Shown here one piece after another: positions 1 to 9,180 of a stretch of 16,459 nucleotides of DNA. Every line of letters starts with the position of its first letter. The first letter of the stretch is position 1. The notes beneath the pieces are model-generated. The model saw nothing but the letters and a program-made list of their open reading frames with translations, was not told the origin of the DNA and ran no database searches. The stretch comes from Prevotellaceae bacterium (GTDB lineage Bacteria > Bacteroidota > Bacteroidia > Bacteroidales > UBA932): positions 1 to 16,459 of the forward strand of contig JAITQP010000236.1 of the NCBI GenBank assembly GCA_031288885.1, given 5' to 3'. Both the position numbers and the translations under genes were made by a program.

Positions 1-74
1 AGATGTACAATACGCGCCGTCCGCACCTGTCCTTAGGCTTCAGAACGCCGGAGGAGGTGCACCGGGCTGCCTAA
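1..74 (+). CDS. C-terminal tail of an IS3-like (rve family) transposase, partial
   Basis: The frame open from the left edge (codons in phase with position 3) reads MYNTRRPHLSLGFRTPEEV and then HRAA before a TAA at 72-74. The pattern YN..RPH..LG..TP.E is the typical end of the integrase core (rve) of IS3-family OrfB proteins, where it follows the last catalytic Glu. The catalytic residues themselves lie outside the window, so it cannot be judged whether the transposase is intact. The stop codon falls inside the left arm of the 60-bp palindrome at 71-130, and a probable IS end lies at 192-220. The family call rests on a short stretch of protein; a related rve transposase such as IS481 is the main alternative. 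Confidence 0.75.
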   Translation, partial: MYNTRRPHLSLGFRTPEEVHRAA

Positions 75-130
75 CTTTCGCCTTTTTTCCCGTCGCCCTA
101 CAGGGCGACGGGAAAAAAGGCGAAAGTTAG
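71..130. repeat. Perfect 60-bp palindrome (29-bp arms, 2-base centre)
   Basis: Positions 71-99 are the exact reverse complement of 102-130, with only the bases AC (100-101) between. The arm runs CTAACTTTCG, then CC, six T, then CCGTCGCCCT. The transposase stop codon is inside the left arm. The GC-rich centre GTCGCCC/GGGCGAC resembles the smaller CCC-TAC-GGG palindromes at the right end of the window. On either strand the GC stem is followed by A6, not U6, so it is not a standard intrinsic terminator. It could be a cruciform, an IS-borne structure or an inserted repeat. Confidence 0.9.
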
Positions 131-191
131 CAACAACCATAACCAACTAACATCAGTGAATAACCTTTTAACAAATGAAAATCAGTAGTAA

Positions 192-220
192 CCTGTCAAC
201 TTTTTGCAGGACGAGACACA
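192..220. mobile_element. Probable right terminal inverted repeat of the IS3-like element
   Basis: Read inward on the minus strand, the sequence begins TGTGTCTCGTCCTGC and continues AAAAAGTTGACAGG. IS3-family ends typically begin TG and many carry a C-rich stretch followed by an AAAGTTG-like block. It lies 118 bases past the transposase stop, and immediately to its right the 7-bp repeat array next to gltD begins, so the element appears to have inserted at that array. The left end of the element is outside the window, so the pairing of the two ends cannot be checked. Confidence 0.5.
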
Positions 221-255
221 TTAATCACTAATCACTAACAACTAATCACTAACAA

Positions 256-264
<9 letters not shown>
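219..264. repeat. Heptamer repeat array overlapping the gltD stop codon
   Basis: From 223 the sequence is a 7-base period: AATCACT, AATCACT, AACAACT, AATCACT, AACAACT, AATCACT, with a degenerate copy before it. On the minus strand this reads AGTGATT/AGTTGTT. The last gltD codons and its TAG stop (258-256) are part of the array. Related 7-base arrays (GATTAAT type) occur at 15371, 15795 and 16334. Confidence 0.85.
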
Positions 265-1683
<1,419 letters not shown>

Positions 1684-1752
1684 GTGTATGTCTAAAATTC
1701 TTTCTACGTAAATTCAACGCCTCGTTGATGTGGATATTCGGATTTAACAGCG

Positions 1753-1760
1753 CAAAGGTA
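1753..1760 (-). promoter_or_regulatory. Putative gltD promoter, -7 box TACCTTTG
   Basis: The minus-strand sequence TACCTTTG fits the Bacteroidota -7 consensus TAnnTTTG. It would give a leader of roughly 60-65 bases before the gltD ATG. No good TTTG box was found 19-21 bases upstream, so support is from the -7 box and position only. Confidence 0.5.
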
Positions 1761-1805
1761 GAAATTTTTTGCGTGAGAAACGAAAAAAGCCGCCAAAAGA
1801 TGATA

Positions 1806-1848
1806 GCGCCCAACCCCAACGGGGTTTGAAGCTCTGCTGGGGTTGCGC
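1806..1848. repeat. Nested inverted repeat between gltD and waaA
   Basis: CAACCCCA (1811-1818) pairs with TGGGGTTG (1838-1845). A second, mutually exclusive palindrome is AACCCC-AAC-GGGGTT (1812-1826). The latter has the same form (C-rich arm, 3-base centre, G-rich arm) as the short palindromes at 15612, 15749, 15839 and 15965. No U-run follows, so a terminator is not supported. The remainder of the 247-base gap holds the two divergent promoters. Confidence 0.6.
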
Positions 1849-1897
1849 CGTAACGCTTTTTATCTTTCACCCTGCGTTAGAAGCTAAAATAAAGAGC

Positions 1898-1905
1898 TAT
1901 CTTTG
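1898..1905 (+). promoter_or_regulatory. Putative waaA promoter, -7 box TATCTTTG
   Basis: TATCTTTG matches TAnnTTTG exactly and lies 25 bases before the ATG at 1931, which gives a short leader. It is the main reason for placing the waaA start at 1931 and not further upstream in the same open frame. The -33 region is weak. Confidence 0.6.
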
Positions 1906-1930
1906 CAGCGAATTTTTTATAAATACAGCA

Positions 1931-3190
1931 ATGATATTTTTATATAATATTGGGTTGCTGCTGTACTGGACGGGCGCGCACGTGGGAGCTATCTTTCACC
2001 CTAAGGCGCGCAAGCTGGTGCGCGGCCATCGCGGAGCGCTGCGCAGGCTGAAGCAGGCCATGAGCGGTCGCGGGCAGCGCAAGGTGGCGTGGTTTCACTG
2101 CGCCTCGCTTGGCGAGTTTGAGCAGGGGCGACCCGTTATGGAGGCGCTACGCAGGCAGCATCCGGATGTGTTTGTGCTGCTCACTTTCTTTTCGCCCTCG
2201 GGCTACGAGGTGCGCAAAAATTACGCCGCTGCCGACTTCGTGTGCTACCTGCCGCTCGACTTGTGGTGGGTGGCGCGCAGGTTTGTGAAGCTTGCCGCGC
2301 CGCACGTTGCGGTGTTTGTCAAGTATGAGTTTTGGTACCACTACCTCCGGCAGCTGCACCGGCAGGGCGTTAAAACCTACGTGGTGTCGGCAATTTTCCG
2401 CAGGCAGCAGGCATTTTTCAGCCCGCTGTACGGCAAATTTTTTGTGCGGATGCTGAGCCTCTACGAGCAGATTTTTGTGCAGAACAGCGAGTCGCTCGAC
2501 CTGCTGGGCGCTGTGAGCATAGGCAACGCCTCGTGCTCCGGCGACACGCGCTTTGACCGCGTGCTTGAGGTGGCGGCTACCGCCAACGCCCTGCCGCAGC
2601 TGGCGCACTTTGCCGCGCCGAACCAGCTGACGCTGGTGGCCGGCAGCACATGGCCTCCCGACGAGGAGCTGCTCGCCGAGCTGATGCGCAAAACGCCCAA
2701 CCTGAAGCTCATTATAGCGCCGCACGAGGTGAGCGAAAGCCGAACGCTTGGCCTGCTTGCAAAATTCAACCAGCCTGCGCTGCGCTACTCGCAGTGGCAA
2801 AAAAACATGGAGGCTAACCTTGCCGGCTACAACATTTTTGTGGTGGACGCGGTGGGATTTCTGTCGTCGCTGTACCGGTTTGGGGCGATGGCGTACGTTG
2901 GCGGAGGGTTTGGCGTGGGCATTCACAACATACTCGAAGCCGCCGTATTTGGCGTTCCGGTAATTTTTGGCAGCTGCTACCAAAAGTTTCGCGAAGCCAC
3001 CGATTTAGTCCGGCTGGGCGGGGCTTTCTCCGTATCCTCACCGGCGGAGCTGCACAGCGTGGTGAGCACGCTACGCAGCAACAGCCGCCTCCGCGAGCAA
3101 AGCGGCAGCACGTGCCAAAGCTACGTGCAGCAGCACAGGGGCGCAACCGAAATCATCATGGAGCAGCTGAGCCGCGCCATGAGCTCGTAG
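1931..3190 (+). CDS. waaA: 3-deoxy-D-manno-octulosonic acid (Kdo) transferase
   Basis: This 419-residue protein transfers Kdo from CMP-Kdo to the lipid A precursor at the inner face of the cytoplasmic membrane, the first step of LPS core assembly. An N-terminal hydrophobic segment (about 2-21) is the membrane anchor. WFHCASLGEFEQ (54-65) contains the family's SxGE motif with the catalytic base Glu62. The C-terminal GT-B half has the donor-site features VAGSTW, APHE, and YVGGGFGVGIHNILEAAVFGVPVIFG. The frame stays open upstream of 1931, but the ATG at 1931 follows the TATCTTTG promoter and gives a normal family N-terminus (MIFLYNIGLLLYW). It converges with the amidase gene, leaving 14 bases and no visible terminator. 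lptD nearby acts later in the same LPS pathway. Confidence 0.93.
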   Translation: MIFLYNIGLLLYWTGAHVGAIFHPKARKLVRGHRGALRRLKQAMSGRGQRKVAWFHCASLGEFEQGRPVMEALRRQHPDVFVLLTFFSPSGYEVRKNYAAADFVCYLPLDLWWVARRFVKLAAPHVAVFVKYEFWYHYLRQLHRQGVKTYVVSAIFRRQQAFFSPLYGKFFVRMLSLYEQIFVQNSESLDLLGAVSIGNASCSGDTRFDRVLEVAATANALPQLAHFAAPNQLTLVAGSTWPPDEELLAELMRKTPNLKLIIAPHEVSESRTLGLLAKFNQPALRYSQWQKNMEANLAGYNIFVVDAVGFLSSLYRFGAMAYVGGGFGVGIHNILEAAVFGVPVIFGSCYQKFREATDLVRLGGAFSVSSPAELHSVVSTLRSNSRLREQSGSTCQSYVQQHRGATEIIMEQLSRAMSS

Positions 3191-3204
3191 CGAGAGCATC
3201 CCCG

Positions 3205-4404
3205 CTAATCGGCTTTGCCGTTTCGCAGCTTCACAACAAAGGCGTCGGGGAATTTTTTCCTCGTTTCCCTCAGCAGCGGCTTCAGCTCCCTGAGGCTTCC
3301 GGCGCTGCCAATGTAGTAGCGATACGTATCGCTGTGGCGGTAGCAGCTTACGTTCCTCAAGCCCTTAAACTCCGGCGCGTTGGTTTTGAGCCGCTTTGAG
3401 GTGGAGAAAATTTGCACGTGGTAGGTCGCCTGATTTTTGGAGGTGGCTCTGCCGACGGTAGCTCTGCCGGAGGTTACCGCCGGCCTGCTCTTTGCAGGCG
3501 CGGCGCCGCCGCTACCTGCACCCTTGGCAACGCTACTCGCCGGAGGCTGCTGCACGGTAAGCCTGCTTTTTTCCCACTGCGCCTTATACTTGCTCAGGGC
3601 GTGAAGAATGGCCTCGGCAATTTCGGTTTGCCCCCTGTCGGAGGTAATATACCTCTCCTCCTCCGAGTTTGAAATAAATCCGATTTCGACGAGCACGCTG
3701 GGCATGGTTGTTTTCCACAAGACCAGAAATGGCCCCTGCTTTACGCCCCGACTCTTGCGCTTTGCGTGCTTGGCAAACTGCTCCTCGACGTACGCGGCAA
3801 ACGTGAGGCTTTGCTCCATGTTGGTATTCTGCATAAACGAAAACATGATGAACGACTCGGGGGAGCTGGGGTCGTAGCCCTCGTACTTTGTTTCGTAGTC
3901 GTCCTCGTGCAGAATTTCGGCGTTTTCGTACAGCGCCACGTCCATATTTTTGTCGGTTTTGTCCAAGCCCATCACGTAGGTTTCGGTGCCGTAGGGCGTT
4001 TTTTTGGGGTTGCTGTTGGCGTGAATGGAGATGAACAGGTCGGCGCCAACCTTGTTGGCTATCGTGCCGCGGTCTTCGAGCGCAATGATGGTGTCGGTGG
4101 TGCGGGTGTACACGAGCTCCACATCGGGGTGGCGCTTTACGACGAGCACGCCCAGCTTTTTGGAAACTTTGAGCACAATCTCCTTTTCGAGCGAAAATGC
4201 GCCCCGCGCGCCAAGGCTGGGGCCGCCATGCCCCGGGTCTATAACTACCACCATTTCATCTTTGTTCCTGCCGGTCGGCCTACCTTCGGGCTCCGCACGT
4301 GCAGAAGCGGCGGGCAGGAGCATTGCCAAGGTAAAATACAGCAGGCATATGGGTTGATTTATAGCGACAAAAGCAAACTTACGCGCATTTTCGGTGAATA
4401 TCAT
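3205..4404 (-). CDS. Secreted N-acetylmuramoyl-L-alanine amidase with C-terminal SPOR domain
   Basis: A 399-residue zinc amidase of the Amidase_3 (AmiC/CwlM-like) type that cuts the bond between muramic acid and the stem peptide in periplasmic peptidoglycan. Residues about 9-37 form a signal peptide ending ASARA. Motifs are VIDPGHGG (zinc ligand His59), Glu73 in LEKE, SIHAN (His128) and VLVEIGF (catalytic Glu240). The insert at about 145-200 (acidic, rich in Tyr and Met) is common in Bacteroidota members and may cover the active site. A Gly/Ala/Ser/Lys-rich linker (about 280-325) leads to a SPOR domain (327-395), which in other proteins binds denuded septal glycan. This suggests a role in daughter-cell separation. 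It is divergent from lptD, with overlapping promoters. The gene is unlikely to be anything other than this family. Confidence 0.92.
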   Translation of the reverse strand: MIFTENARKFAFVAINQPICLLYFTLAMLLPAASARAEPEGRPTGRNKDEMVVVIDPGHGGPSLGARGAFSLEKEIVLKVSKKLGVLVVKRHPDVELVYTRTTDTIIALEDRGTIANKVGADLFISIHANSNPKKTPYGTETYVMGLDKTDKNMDVALYENAEILHEDDYETKYEGYDPSSPESFIMFSFMQNTNMEQSLTFAAYVEEQFAKHAKRKSRGVKQGPFLVLWKTTMPSVLVEIGFISNSEEERYITSDRGQTEIAEAILHALSKYKAQWEKSRLTVQQPPASSVAKGAGSGGAAPAKSRPAVTSGRATVGRATSKNQATYHVQIFSTSKRLKTNAPEFKGLRNVSCYRHSDTYRYYIGSAGSLRELKPLLRETRKKFPDAFVVKLRNGKAD

Positions 4405-4408
4405 TTTT

Positions 4409-4436
4409 TTTGAGTAACTTTACCGCCTTATTTTTG
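4409..4436 (+). promoter_or_regulatory. Putative lptD promoter (TATTTTTG at 4429-4436)
   Basis: TATTTTTG at 4429-4436 matches TAnnTTTG, with a T-rich TTTG-containing block (4404-4412) upstream at roughly the -33 position. Transcription would begin near 4443, which rules out a start codon at 4410 and supports the TTG at 4476. This promoter interleaves with the amidase promoter on the other strand. Confidence 0.55.
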
Positions 4437-4441
4437 TGTCG

Positions 4442-4474
4442 CAAAAGTAGTAAACATAATTTTAGATACAACAA
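4442..4474 (-). promoter_or_regulatory. Amidase promoter: TTG, 19 bases, TACTTTTG
   Basis: On the minus strand TACTTTTG (4449-4442) matches TAnnTTTG, and TTG (4471-4469, repeated at 4474-4472) lies exactly 19 bases upstream. The predicted start is near 4436, inside the -7 box of the lptD promoter. Two polymerases could therefore not occupy both promoters at once. Confidence 0.65.
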
Positions 4475-4475
4475 T

Positions 4476-7184
4476 TTGTTCACCAACCTTAACAGACATC
4501 TTGCCTTTTTTGTGCTTACGCTTACGTGCTTAGCAGGCAGAGCGCAGGTTTTGGCGGCAGAAAACATGCAGATGTCGCCTGCCGTGCCCGACAGCAGCGT
4601 AGCGGTCACGCCCGATGGCGGCGCGCCGGCGGCGGATAGCACCCTGCGCGCCCTGCCGGACAGCAGCGCGCTCGCCTTGCCCGATAGCAGCATAACGCGG
4701 GACTCCCTGCTCCTGACAGCGCCCGACTCTGTGCTCGTGGACAGCACCATATCCCCCAACGCCATTACCGACCCCGTGGATACCCACTCCGCAGACTCCA
4801 CCACCTACCTGCTGGGCGAGGAAAATCGGGTGCTGCTCTACGGCAACGCCAAGGTAACGTTTCAGGACATGGAGATAACCGGCGACTACATTAACTTCAA
4901 CCTCGACACCAAGGTGGCCTTTGCCCGCGGCACGTACGATACCGCTACCCATGAGGTGAAGGGAAAGCCGGTGTTTAAGCAGGGCAGCGAAACGTTTGAG
5001 ATGGACTCCATGTACTTTAACTTCACCAGCAAAAAGGCAAAAATATACGCCGTAATTACGCAGCAAAGCGATGGCTACCTGCACGGGGAGGAGATTAAGC
5101 GAATGCCCGACAACGTGATTTACGTGGCGCAGGGCAAGTTTACCGCCTGCGACGACGAGCACCCGCACTACTACCTGAAGCTGACCAAGGCCAAGGTAAT
5201 CCCCAACGACAGAACGATAGCCGGCCCCGCCTACTTTGTGCTGCTGGACGTGCCCACGCCGCTTTTTATCCCGTTCTTCATTACCCCAAAAACCGCAAGC
5301 CGCGCGTCGGGGGTTATCATTCCCTCCTACGGGGAGGAAACAAACCGCGGATTTTACTTCCGCGAGGGGGGATACTACTTTGCCATCAACGACTACTGCG
5401 ACGTTACGGTTACCGGCGATATCTTTACGCTCGGCTCGTGGCGCCTCAGCTCGCGCGCCGCCTACCTGTGGAAGTACCACTTTAGCGGCGGATTTAACGT
5501 CAACTACGCCTACAACGTGGTGGGCGAGCCGGGTAGCCCCGACTACAACCCCAGCACGGCCTTCTCCCTGCAGTGGAACCACTCGCAAGACCCCAAGTTT
5601 AGCCCCAACAAAACGTTTTCGGCAAGCGTCAACTTTACCAGCTCCAGCTACAGGCGGTATAACGAAACTTCGCTCAACGAGTCGCTCACCAACACCACGC
5701 AGTCCAGCGTGTCGTACTCGCAGGTGTGGCCCGGGACGCCCTTCAGCATGAGCATTGCCGGAACGCACTCGCACAACACGCGCGACAGCATCATTACGCT
5801 GGGGCTGCCCACCGTCACCCTCAACATGGCGCGCATCACGCCCTTTAAGCGCAAGGAGCGCGTAGGCCCCATCAGGTGGTACGAAAATATTGGCATTCCC
5901 CTTTCGGTGAGCATGCAGAACACCCTTAGCGCCAAGGAAACCGAGTTTGACAACATGGACGCGCTGGTGCGCCGCATGAGGAACGGCGCGCGCTACAACA
6001 CCTCGCTTTCGGTGCCGTTTACGGTGGCAAAGTTCATCAACCTTACCCCGTCAATTTCCTACAACGGTCGCATGTACCTTAGCCACATCAACCAAAAGTG
6101 GGTGGACACCGCCGGACGGGCGGGCTACGTGCGCCGCGATACCATCTACGGGTTTTCGCACGACTACGACTTCTCCACCTCCGCCTCCACCTCCACCATG
6201 ATATACGGCATGTTCATGCTGGGCAAGTGGTCGCCGGTGCAGGCGGTGCGGCACGTCATCTCGCCAAGCGTATCCATCGGCTGGCGACCCGACTTTAGCG
6301 ACCCCATGTGGGGCATTTACCGCGATGTGCAGGTTGACTCCACCGGACGAACGCAGCGCTACTCCCAGCACCAAAACGGCATATACGGAACGGCAGGCTC
6401 GGGGAAAAACGCTTCGCTGAGCTTTGGGCTGGGCAACACGCTCGAGATGAAGGTGCGCTCCAAGAGCGACACCACCGGCACCGGCTCAAAAAAGGTAAAG
6501 CTGCTGGAGGCGCTCAACTTTTCGGCGTCGTACAACCTGCTTGCCGACTCCATGAAGCTCTCCAACATTGGCTTTTCGGGGCGCACAACCCTGCTCGGCG
6601 TGCTGGGCATCAGCTTCAACGGCGTGCTCAACCCCTACGCGCTGGACAGCAGCAGCGGCAGGGTTACAAAGTACTGGAACTACTCGCGCGCCGGCAGCTT
6701 GGCGCGCCTCACCAGCTTTGGCTTCTCGTTTGGGTATTCGTTCAACCGCAGCGAAAAGGTTACCAACACGCTGCCGCACCCCGTGGTATCCGACCTCGAC
6801 CCCATGGGCGAGTACGACGGCATACAGGTTTCCTACGTGGACTTCACCCTGCCGTGGTCGCTCAACTTCAACTACTCATTTTCGTACAGCAAGCCAGCCC
6901 TTGTCCCCAACATTGTGCAAACGCTCAACTTCAACGGCAGCTTCAGCCTGACCCCCCAATGGGCGTTTACGTTCCAGTCGGGCTACGACTTGGACAGGCG
7001 GCAGATTGCCCCCACCTCGGTGAGCCTCAACCGCGACCTGCACTGCTGGATGTTCAGCTTTTCGTGGGTGCCCATCGGCTCGTGGAAGAGCTGGAACTTC
7101 ACCATCAACGCAAAATCCTCCATGCTCCGCGACCTCAAGTACGACCGCCGCCAAAGCCGCTTCGACCAGCAGCCGATAGAGTAA
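4476..7184 (+). CDS. lptD: LPS-assembly outer-membrane protein LptD (OstA-like), Bacteroidota type
   Basis: About 902 residues. LptD is the outer-membrane barrel that, with LptE, inserts LPS into the outer leaflet. The likely start is TTG at 4476 (MFTNLNRHLAFFVLTLTCLA), which gives a standard signal peptide. The earlier in-frame TTG at 4410 lies in the promoter region, and no ATG is available before the mature part. After the signal comes a low-complexity Asp/Ser/Pro stretch (about 30-105) with repeated PDSS and DS units. An OstA/LptA-like beta-jellyroll follows (about 117-220: VLLYGNAKVTF, ITGDYINFNL, RGTY). The rest is a barrel of alternating aromatic strands rich in Asn, Ser and Tyr. No close pair of barrel cysteines like that of E. 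coli LptD stands out. It ends 2 bases from the convergent kinase gene. Transport of another lipid is possible but less likely, with waaA nearby. Confidence 0.88.
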   Translation: MFTNLNRHLAFFVLTLTCLAGRAQVLAAENMQMSPAVPDSSVAVTPDGGAPAADSTLRALPDSSALALPDSSITRDSLLLTAPDSVLVDSTISPNAITDPVDTHSADSTTYLLGEENRVLLYGNAKVTFQDMEITGDYINFNLDTKVAFARGTYDTATHEVKGKPVFKQGSETFEMDSMYFNFTSKKAKIYAVITQQSDGYLHGEEIKRMPDNVIYVAQGKFTACDDEHPHYYLKLTKAKVIPNDRTIAGPAYFVLLDVPTPLFIPFFITPKTASRASGVIIPSYGEETNRGFYFREGGYYFAINDYCDVTVTGDIFTLGSWRLSSRAAYLWKYHFSGGFNVNYAYNVVGEPGSPDYNPSTAFSLQWNHSQDPKFSPNKTFSASVNFTSSSYRRYNETSLNESLTNTTQSSVSYSQVWPGTPFSMSIAGTHSHNTRDSIITLGLPTVTLNMARITPFKRKERVGPIRWYENIGIPLSVSMQNTLSAKETEFDNMDALVRRMRNGARYNTSLSVPFTVAKFINLTPSISYNGRMYLSHINQKWVDTAGRAGYVRRDTIYGFSHDYDFSTSASTSTMIYGMFMLGKWSPVQAVRHVISPSVSIGWRPDFSDPMWGIYRDVQVDSTGRTQRYSQHQNGIYGTAGSGKNASLSFGLGNTLEMKVRSKSDTTGTGSKKVKLLEALNFSASYNLLADSMKLSNIGFSGRTTLLGVLGISFNGVLNPYALDSSSGRVTKYWNYSRAGSLARLTSFGFSFGYSFNRSEKVTNTLPHPVVSDLDPMGEYDGIQVSYVDFTLPWSLNFNYSFSYSKPALVPNIVQTLNFNGSFSLTPQWAFTFQSGYDLDRRQIAPTSVSLNRDLHCWMFSFSWVPIGSWKSWNFTINAKSSMLRDLKYDRRQSRFDQQPIE

Positions 7185-7186
7185 CC

Positions 7187-8452
7187 TTAACTCAGGGCTA
7201 TTTTGAAGTGGTGCATGGCTTCTTCAAACCGGTACGCTACCTCCAGCTTGTGCAGGTCGGCAATGGATTTTACGATGGAAAGCCCCAGACCGCAGGAGTC
7301 TTTGTCGTTGCCGCCGCGCCGGTAGCGGCTGAAAACATTTGCTACGGCTTGGTTTCCGCTGTTGGAAACGGTTATGGCGTTTGCCTCGCAGGAGACGACA
7401 ACTTTTCCGCCCGCCTCGTTGTGCGCAATGGCATTCTTTATGAGGTTGGAAAACAGAATATGCGCCAAATCCCTGTTCATGCGCATGGACGGGGAAAAAT
7501 CGCCGCGCCGCTCAACCGTTACCTGCTTATACGCTGCAAAGTCTTCAAAATCGGCAAGAACATTTTCTACCACCTCGCGCAGGTTGACAACGGAGGCGTT
7601 GGGAAGCTGGCTGTTTTTGATTTTTGAAAGCAGCAGCAGGTTGCTGTTCATGCGCTTCATGCGGTTCAGGGTGTTCAGCAAGGCGGCGATTTCGGCAGCC
7701 TCCTCCCGATGCTGGCATTTTTCGAGCAGCATTTCGAGCTTGGCAATCACCACGGCGAGCGGCGTTTGCAGCTCGTGCGACGAATTTTCGATAAACTGCT
7801 TTTGCTCGGTAAACACCTCCATGTTTTTTGTGAGCAGCTCCTCTACGGCCTCGTTCAGCTGCCGGTATTCCTCAATTTTGGTCTCAGGAAAGCACACCAT
7901 TGTATTGTTGTCCAAGCGGAATTTTTTCAGCTCGCTCAGCAGCCGGTAGAACGGCTTGTTTGCCCGCGAAATAATGATTTTGCTCACAATAATTAACGTT
8001 AAAATGAGCGCCGTCCACAACCCCAACAGCAGGTAAAGCATGTTTTCGATTAAATCATCGCTCTCGACGGTGGACGTAAAGAGTTGAATTTGGTAATACT
8101 TGCCGTTCTGCGTGCAGAAAAATGCCGAGCTCAGCATTCGCACCTCCTCCCGCTCGAGCTCGGTGGGAAAGTAAACTTTGGTGGTTTTAAAATTCTCGAC
8201 TACGCGCTGGGCTTCCTCTTTCGAAATTTCTTTAACGATGAGGTTTAGCGGCGTTTCGCGCTCCATTTTTTCCGCAAAGTCCGGCAAGCGGTTGGCTTTG
8301 GCTATAAATTCCTGCTTCAGGTTGGTCAGCCCTTCGTCGTTGCCGTCGTGAATTTCCTTCATTTGCAGCACGAAGTAGCACGCCGACCAAAACAGCATAA
8401 CAACCGTAAAAACGAGCGTAATCCGCCATATGAGGTGGTTGATGAGCTTCAT
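7187..8452 (-). CDS. Two-component sensor histidine kinase
   Basis: A 421-residue membrane kinase. Transmembrane segment 1 is about residues 8-30 and segment 2 about 139-162, enclosing a periplasmic sensing loop of roughly 105 residues that I cannot assign to a domain. The HisKA domain has FIENSSHELQTPL with phospho-acceptor His226. The HATPase_c domain has the N box around NLIKNAIAHN (336-345), a G1 region that is SNSG instead of the usual DxGxG, a Phe box (VFSRYRRG) and the G2 box GLGLSIVKS (388-396). The ATG overlaps the stop of the regulator gene (ATGA), so the two are translationally coupled and very likely cognate. The stimulus is not evident from the neighbours. The change in the G1 box also occurs in Bacteroidota kinases that seem to be active. 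Confidence 0.95.
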   Translation of the reverse strand: MKLINHLIWRITLVFTVVMLFWSACYFVLQMKEIHDGNDEGLTNLKQEFIAKANRLPDFAEKMERETPLNLIVKEISKEEAQRVVENFKTTKVYFPTELEREEVRMLSSAFFCTQNGKYYQIQLFTSTVESDDLIENMLYLLLGLWTALILTLIIVSKIIISRANKPFYRLLSELKKFRLDNNTMVCFPETKIEEYRQLNEAVEELLTKNMEVFTEQKQFIENSSHELQTPLAVVIAKLEMLLEKCQHREEAAEIAALLNTLNRMKRMNSNLLLLSKIKNSQLPNASVVNLREVVENVLADFEDFAAYKQVTVERRGDFSPSMRMNRDLAHILFSNLIKNAIAHNEAGGKVVVSCEANAITVSNSGNQAVANVFSRYRRGGNDKDSCGLGLSIVKSIADLHKLEVAYRFEEAMHHFKIALS

Positions 8453-9123
8453 GTTGTTAACTTATAGCCTACACCGTACACATTTTCTATTGCAATATCT
8501 GAGTTGCTGCTCTTTAGCTTTTTGCGGAGATTTTTGACCTGCGAATAGACAAAGTCGAAGCTGTCCGCCAAATCGAAGCTGTCGCCCCACACGTGCTCTG
8601 CAAGGGCTTCTTTGGTAACGAGGCGGTTTTTGTTGGTCACAAAAAAGGCGAGCATGTCAAACTCTTTGCGGTTGAGCTTAAGGTCGATGCTGTTTACGAG
8701 CAGCAGCCTTTCGTTGAAGCTGAGCGTGGAGTTGCCAAGCGTGAAGACAGCGCTGCCGTCCAGATTTTTCCGGCGCAGCACGGCTTTGATGCGGGCGTAG
8801 AGCTCCGACAGGTGGAAAGGTTTTGTGAGGTAGTCGTCGGCGCCCAAATCCAGCCCCGTAACCTTGTCGTCGAGCGAGTTTTTGGCGGAAATGATAATCA
8901 CGTTGCCCGTTTTACCCTCGCGCTTCATCTCCTCAAGAATTTTCAGCCCGCTGCCGTCGGGCAACGAAATGTCAAGCAAAATGCAGTCATAGTCGTATAT
9001 CAGGGCTTTTTGTGCGGCGGTGGAGTAGTCGGTAGCCTTTTCTACCACAAATTTCTCCGACAGCAAAAACTGCTCAATCGCCTCCAGCAGCTTGTATTCG
9101 TCTTCAATAATGAGAATTTTCAT
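8449..9123 (-). CDS. OmpR/PhoB-family response regulator
   Basis: 224 residues: a receiver domain (1-118) and a winged-helix DNA-binding domain (about 128-224). Receiver residues are Glu7/Asp8 for metal binding, Asp51 as phospho-acceptor (CILLDISLPDGSG), Ser79 and Lys101 (YLTKPF). The output domain shows the usual LNRKEFDML, the EALAEHVWG turn, the recognition-helix region VYSQVKNLRKKL and the terminal YGVGYKL hairpin. The start is the ATG at 9123 (MKILIIEDE). A TTG four codons upstream adds only M-G-V-K and is not needed. The gene lies 57 bases downstream of the ATPase gene and overlaps the kinase gene by 4 bases. Whether it has its own promoter or depends on read-through from the ATPase is unclear; no strong TAnnTTTG box was found in the 57-base gap. 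Confidence 0.95.
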   Translation of the reverse strand: MKILIIEDEYKLLEAIEQFLLSEKFVVEKATDYSTAAQKALIYDYDCILLDISLPDGSGLKILEEMKREGKTGNVIIISAKNSLDDKVTGLDLGADDYLTKPFHLSELYARIKAVLRRKNLDGSAVFTLGNSTLSFNERLLLVNSIDLKLNRKEFDMLAFFVTNKNRLVTKEALAEHVWGDSFDLADSFDFVYSQVKNLRKKLKSSNSDIAIENVYGVGYKLTT

Positions 9124-9180
9124 TTTAACACCCAAATTAAAACAACGTAAATTGCGATAGGTTTAAGGCCGAAGCATGCG

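Noticed and set aside
71..130. Bidirectional intrinsic terminator
   Set aside because: The GC stem is followed by A6 on both strands, while the T6 precedes it. A U-run after the stem, which intrinsic termination requires, is absent.
1769..1930. N-terminal extension of WaaA
   Set aside because: The open frame upstream of 1931 lies before the TATCTTTG promoter and crosses an inverted repeat; the family N-terminus begins at MIFLYNIG.
1860..2001. Repeated TATCTTTCACCCT at 1860 and 1989
   Set aside because: Only 13 bases are shared and the second copy is inside waaA coding sequence in a plausible reading frame; chance similarity is sufficient.
7185..7186. Terminator between lptD and the kinase gene
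   Set aside because: The genes converge with only 2 bases between their stops, and no hairpin followed by a U-run is visible on either strand.
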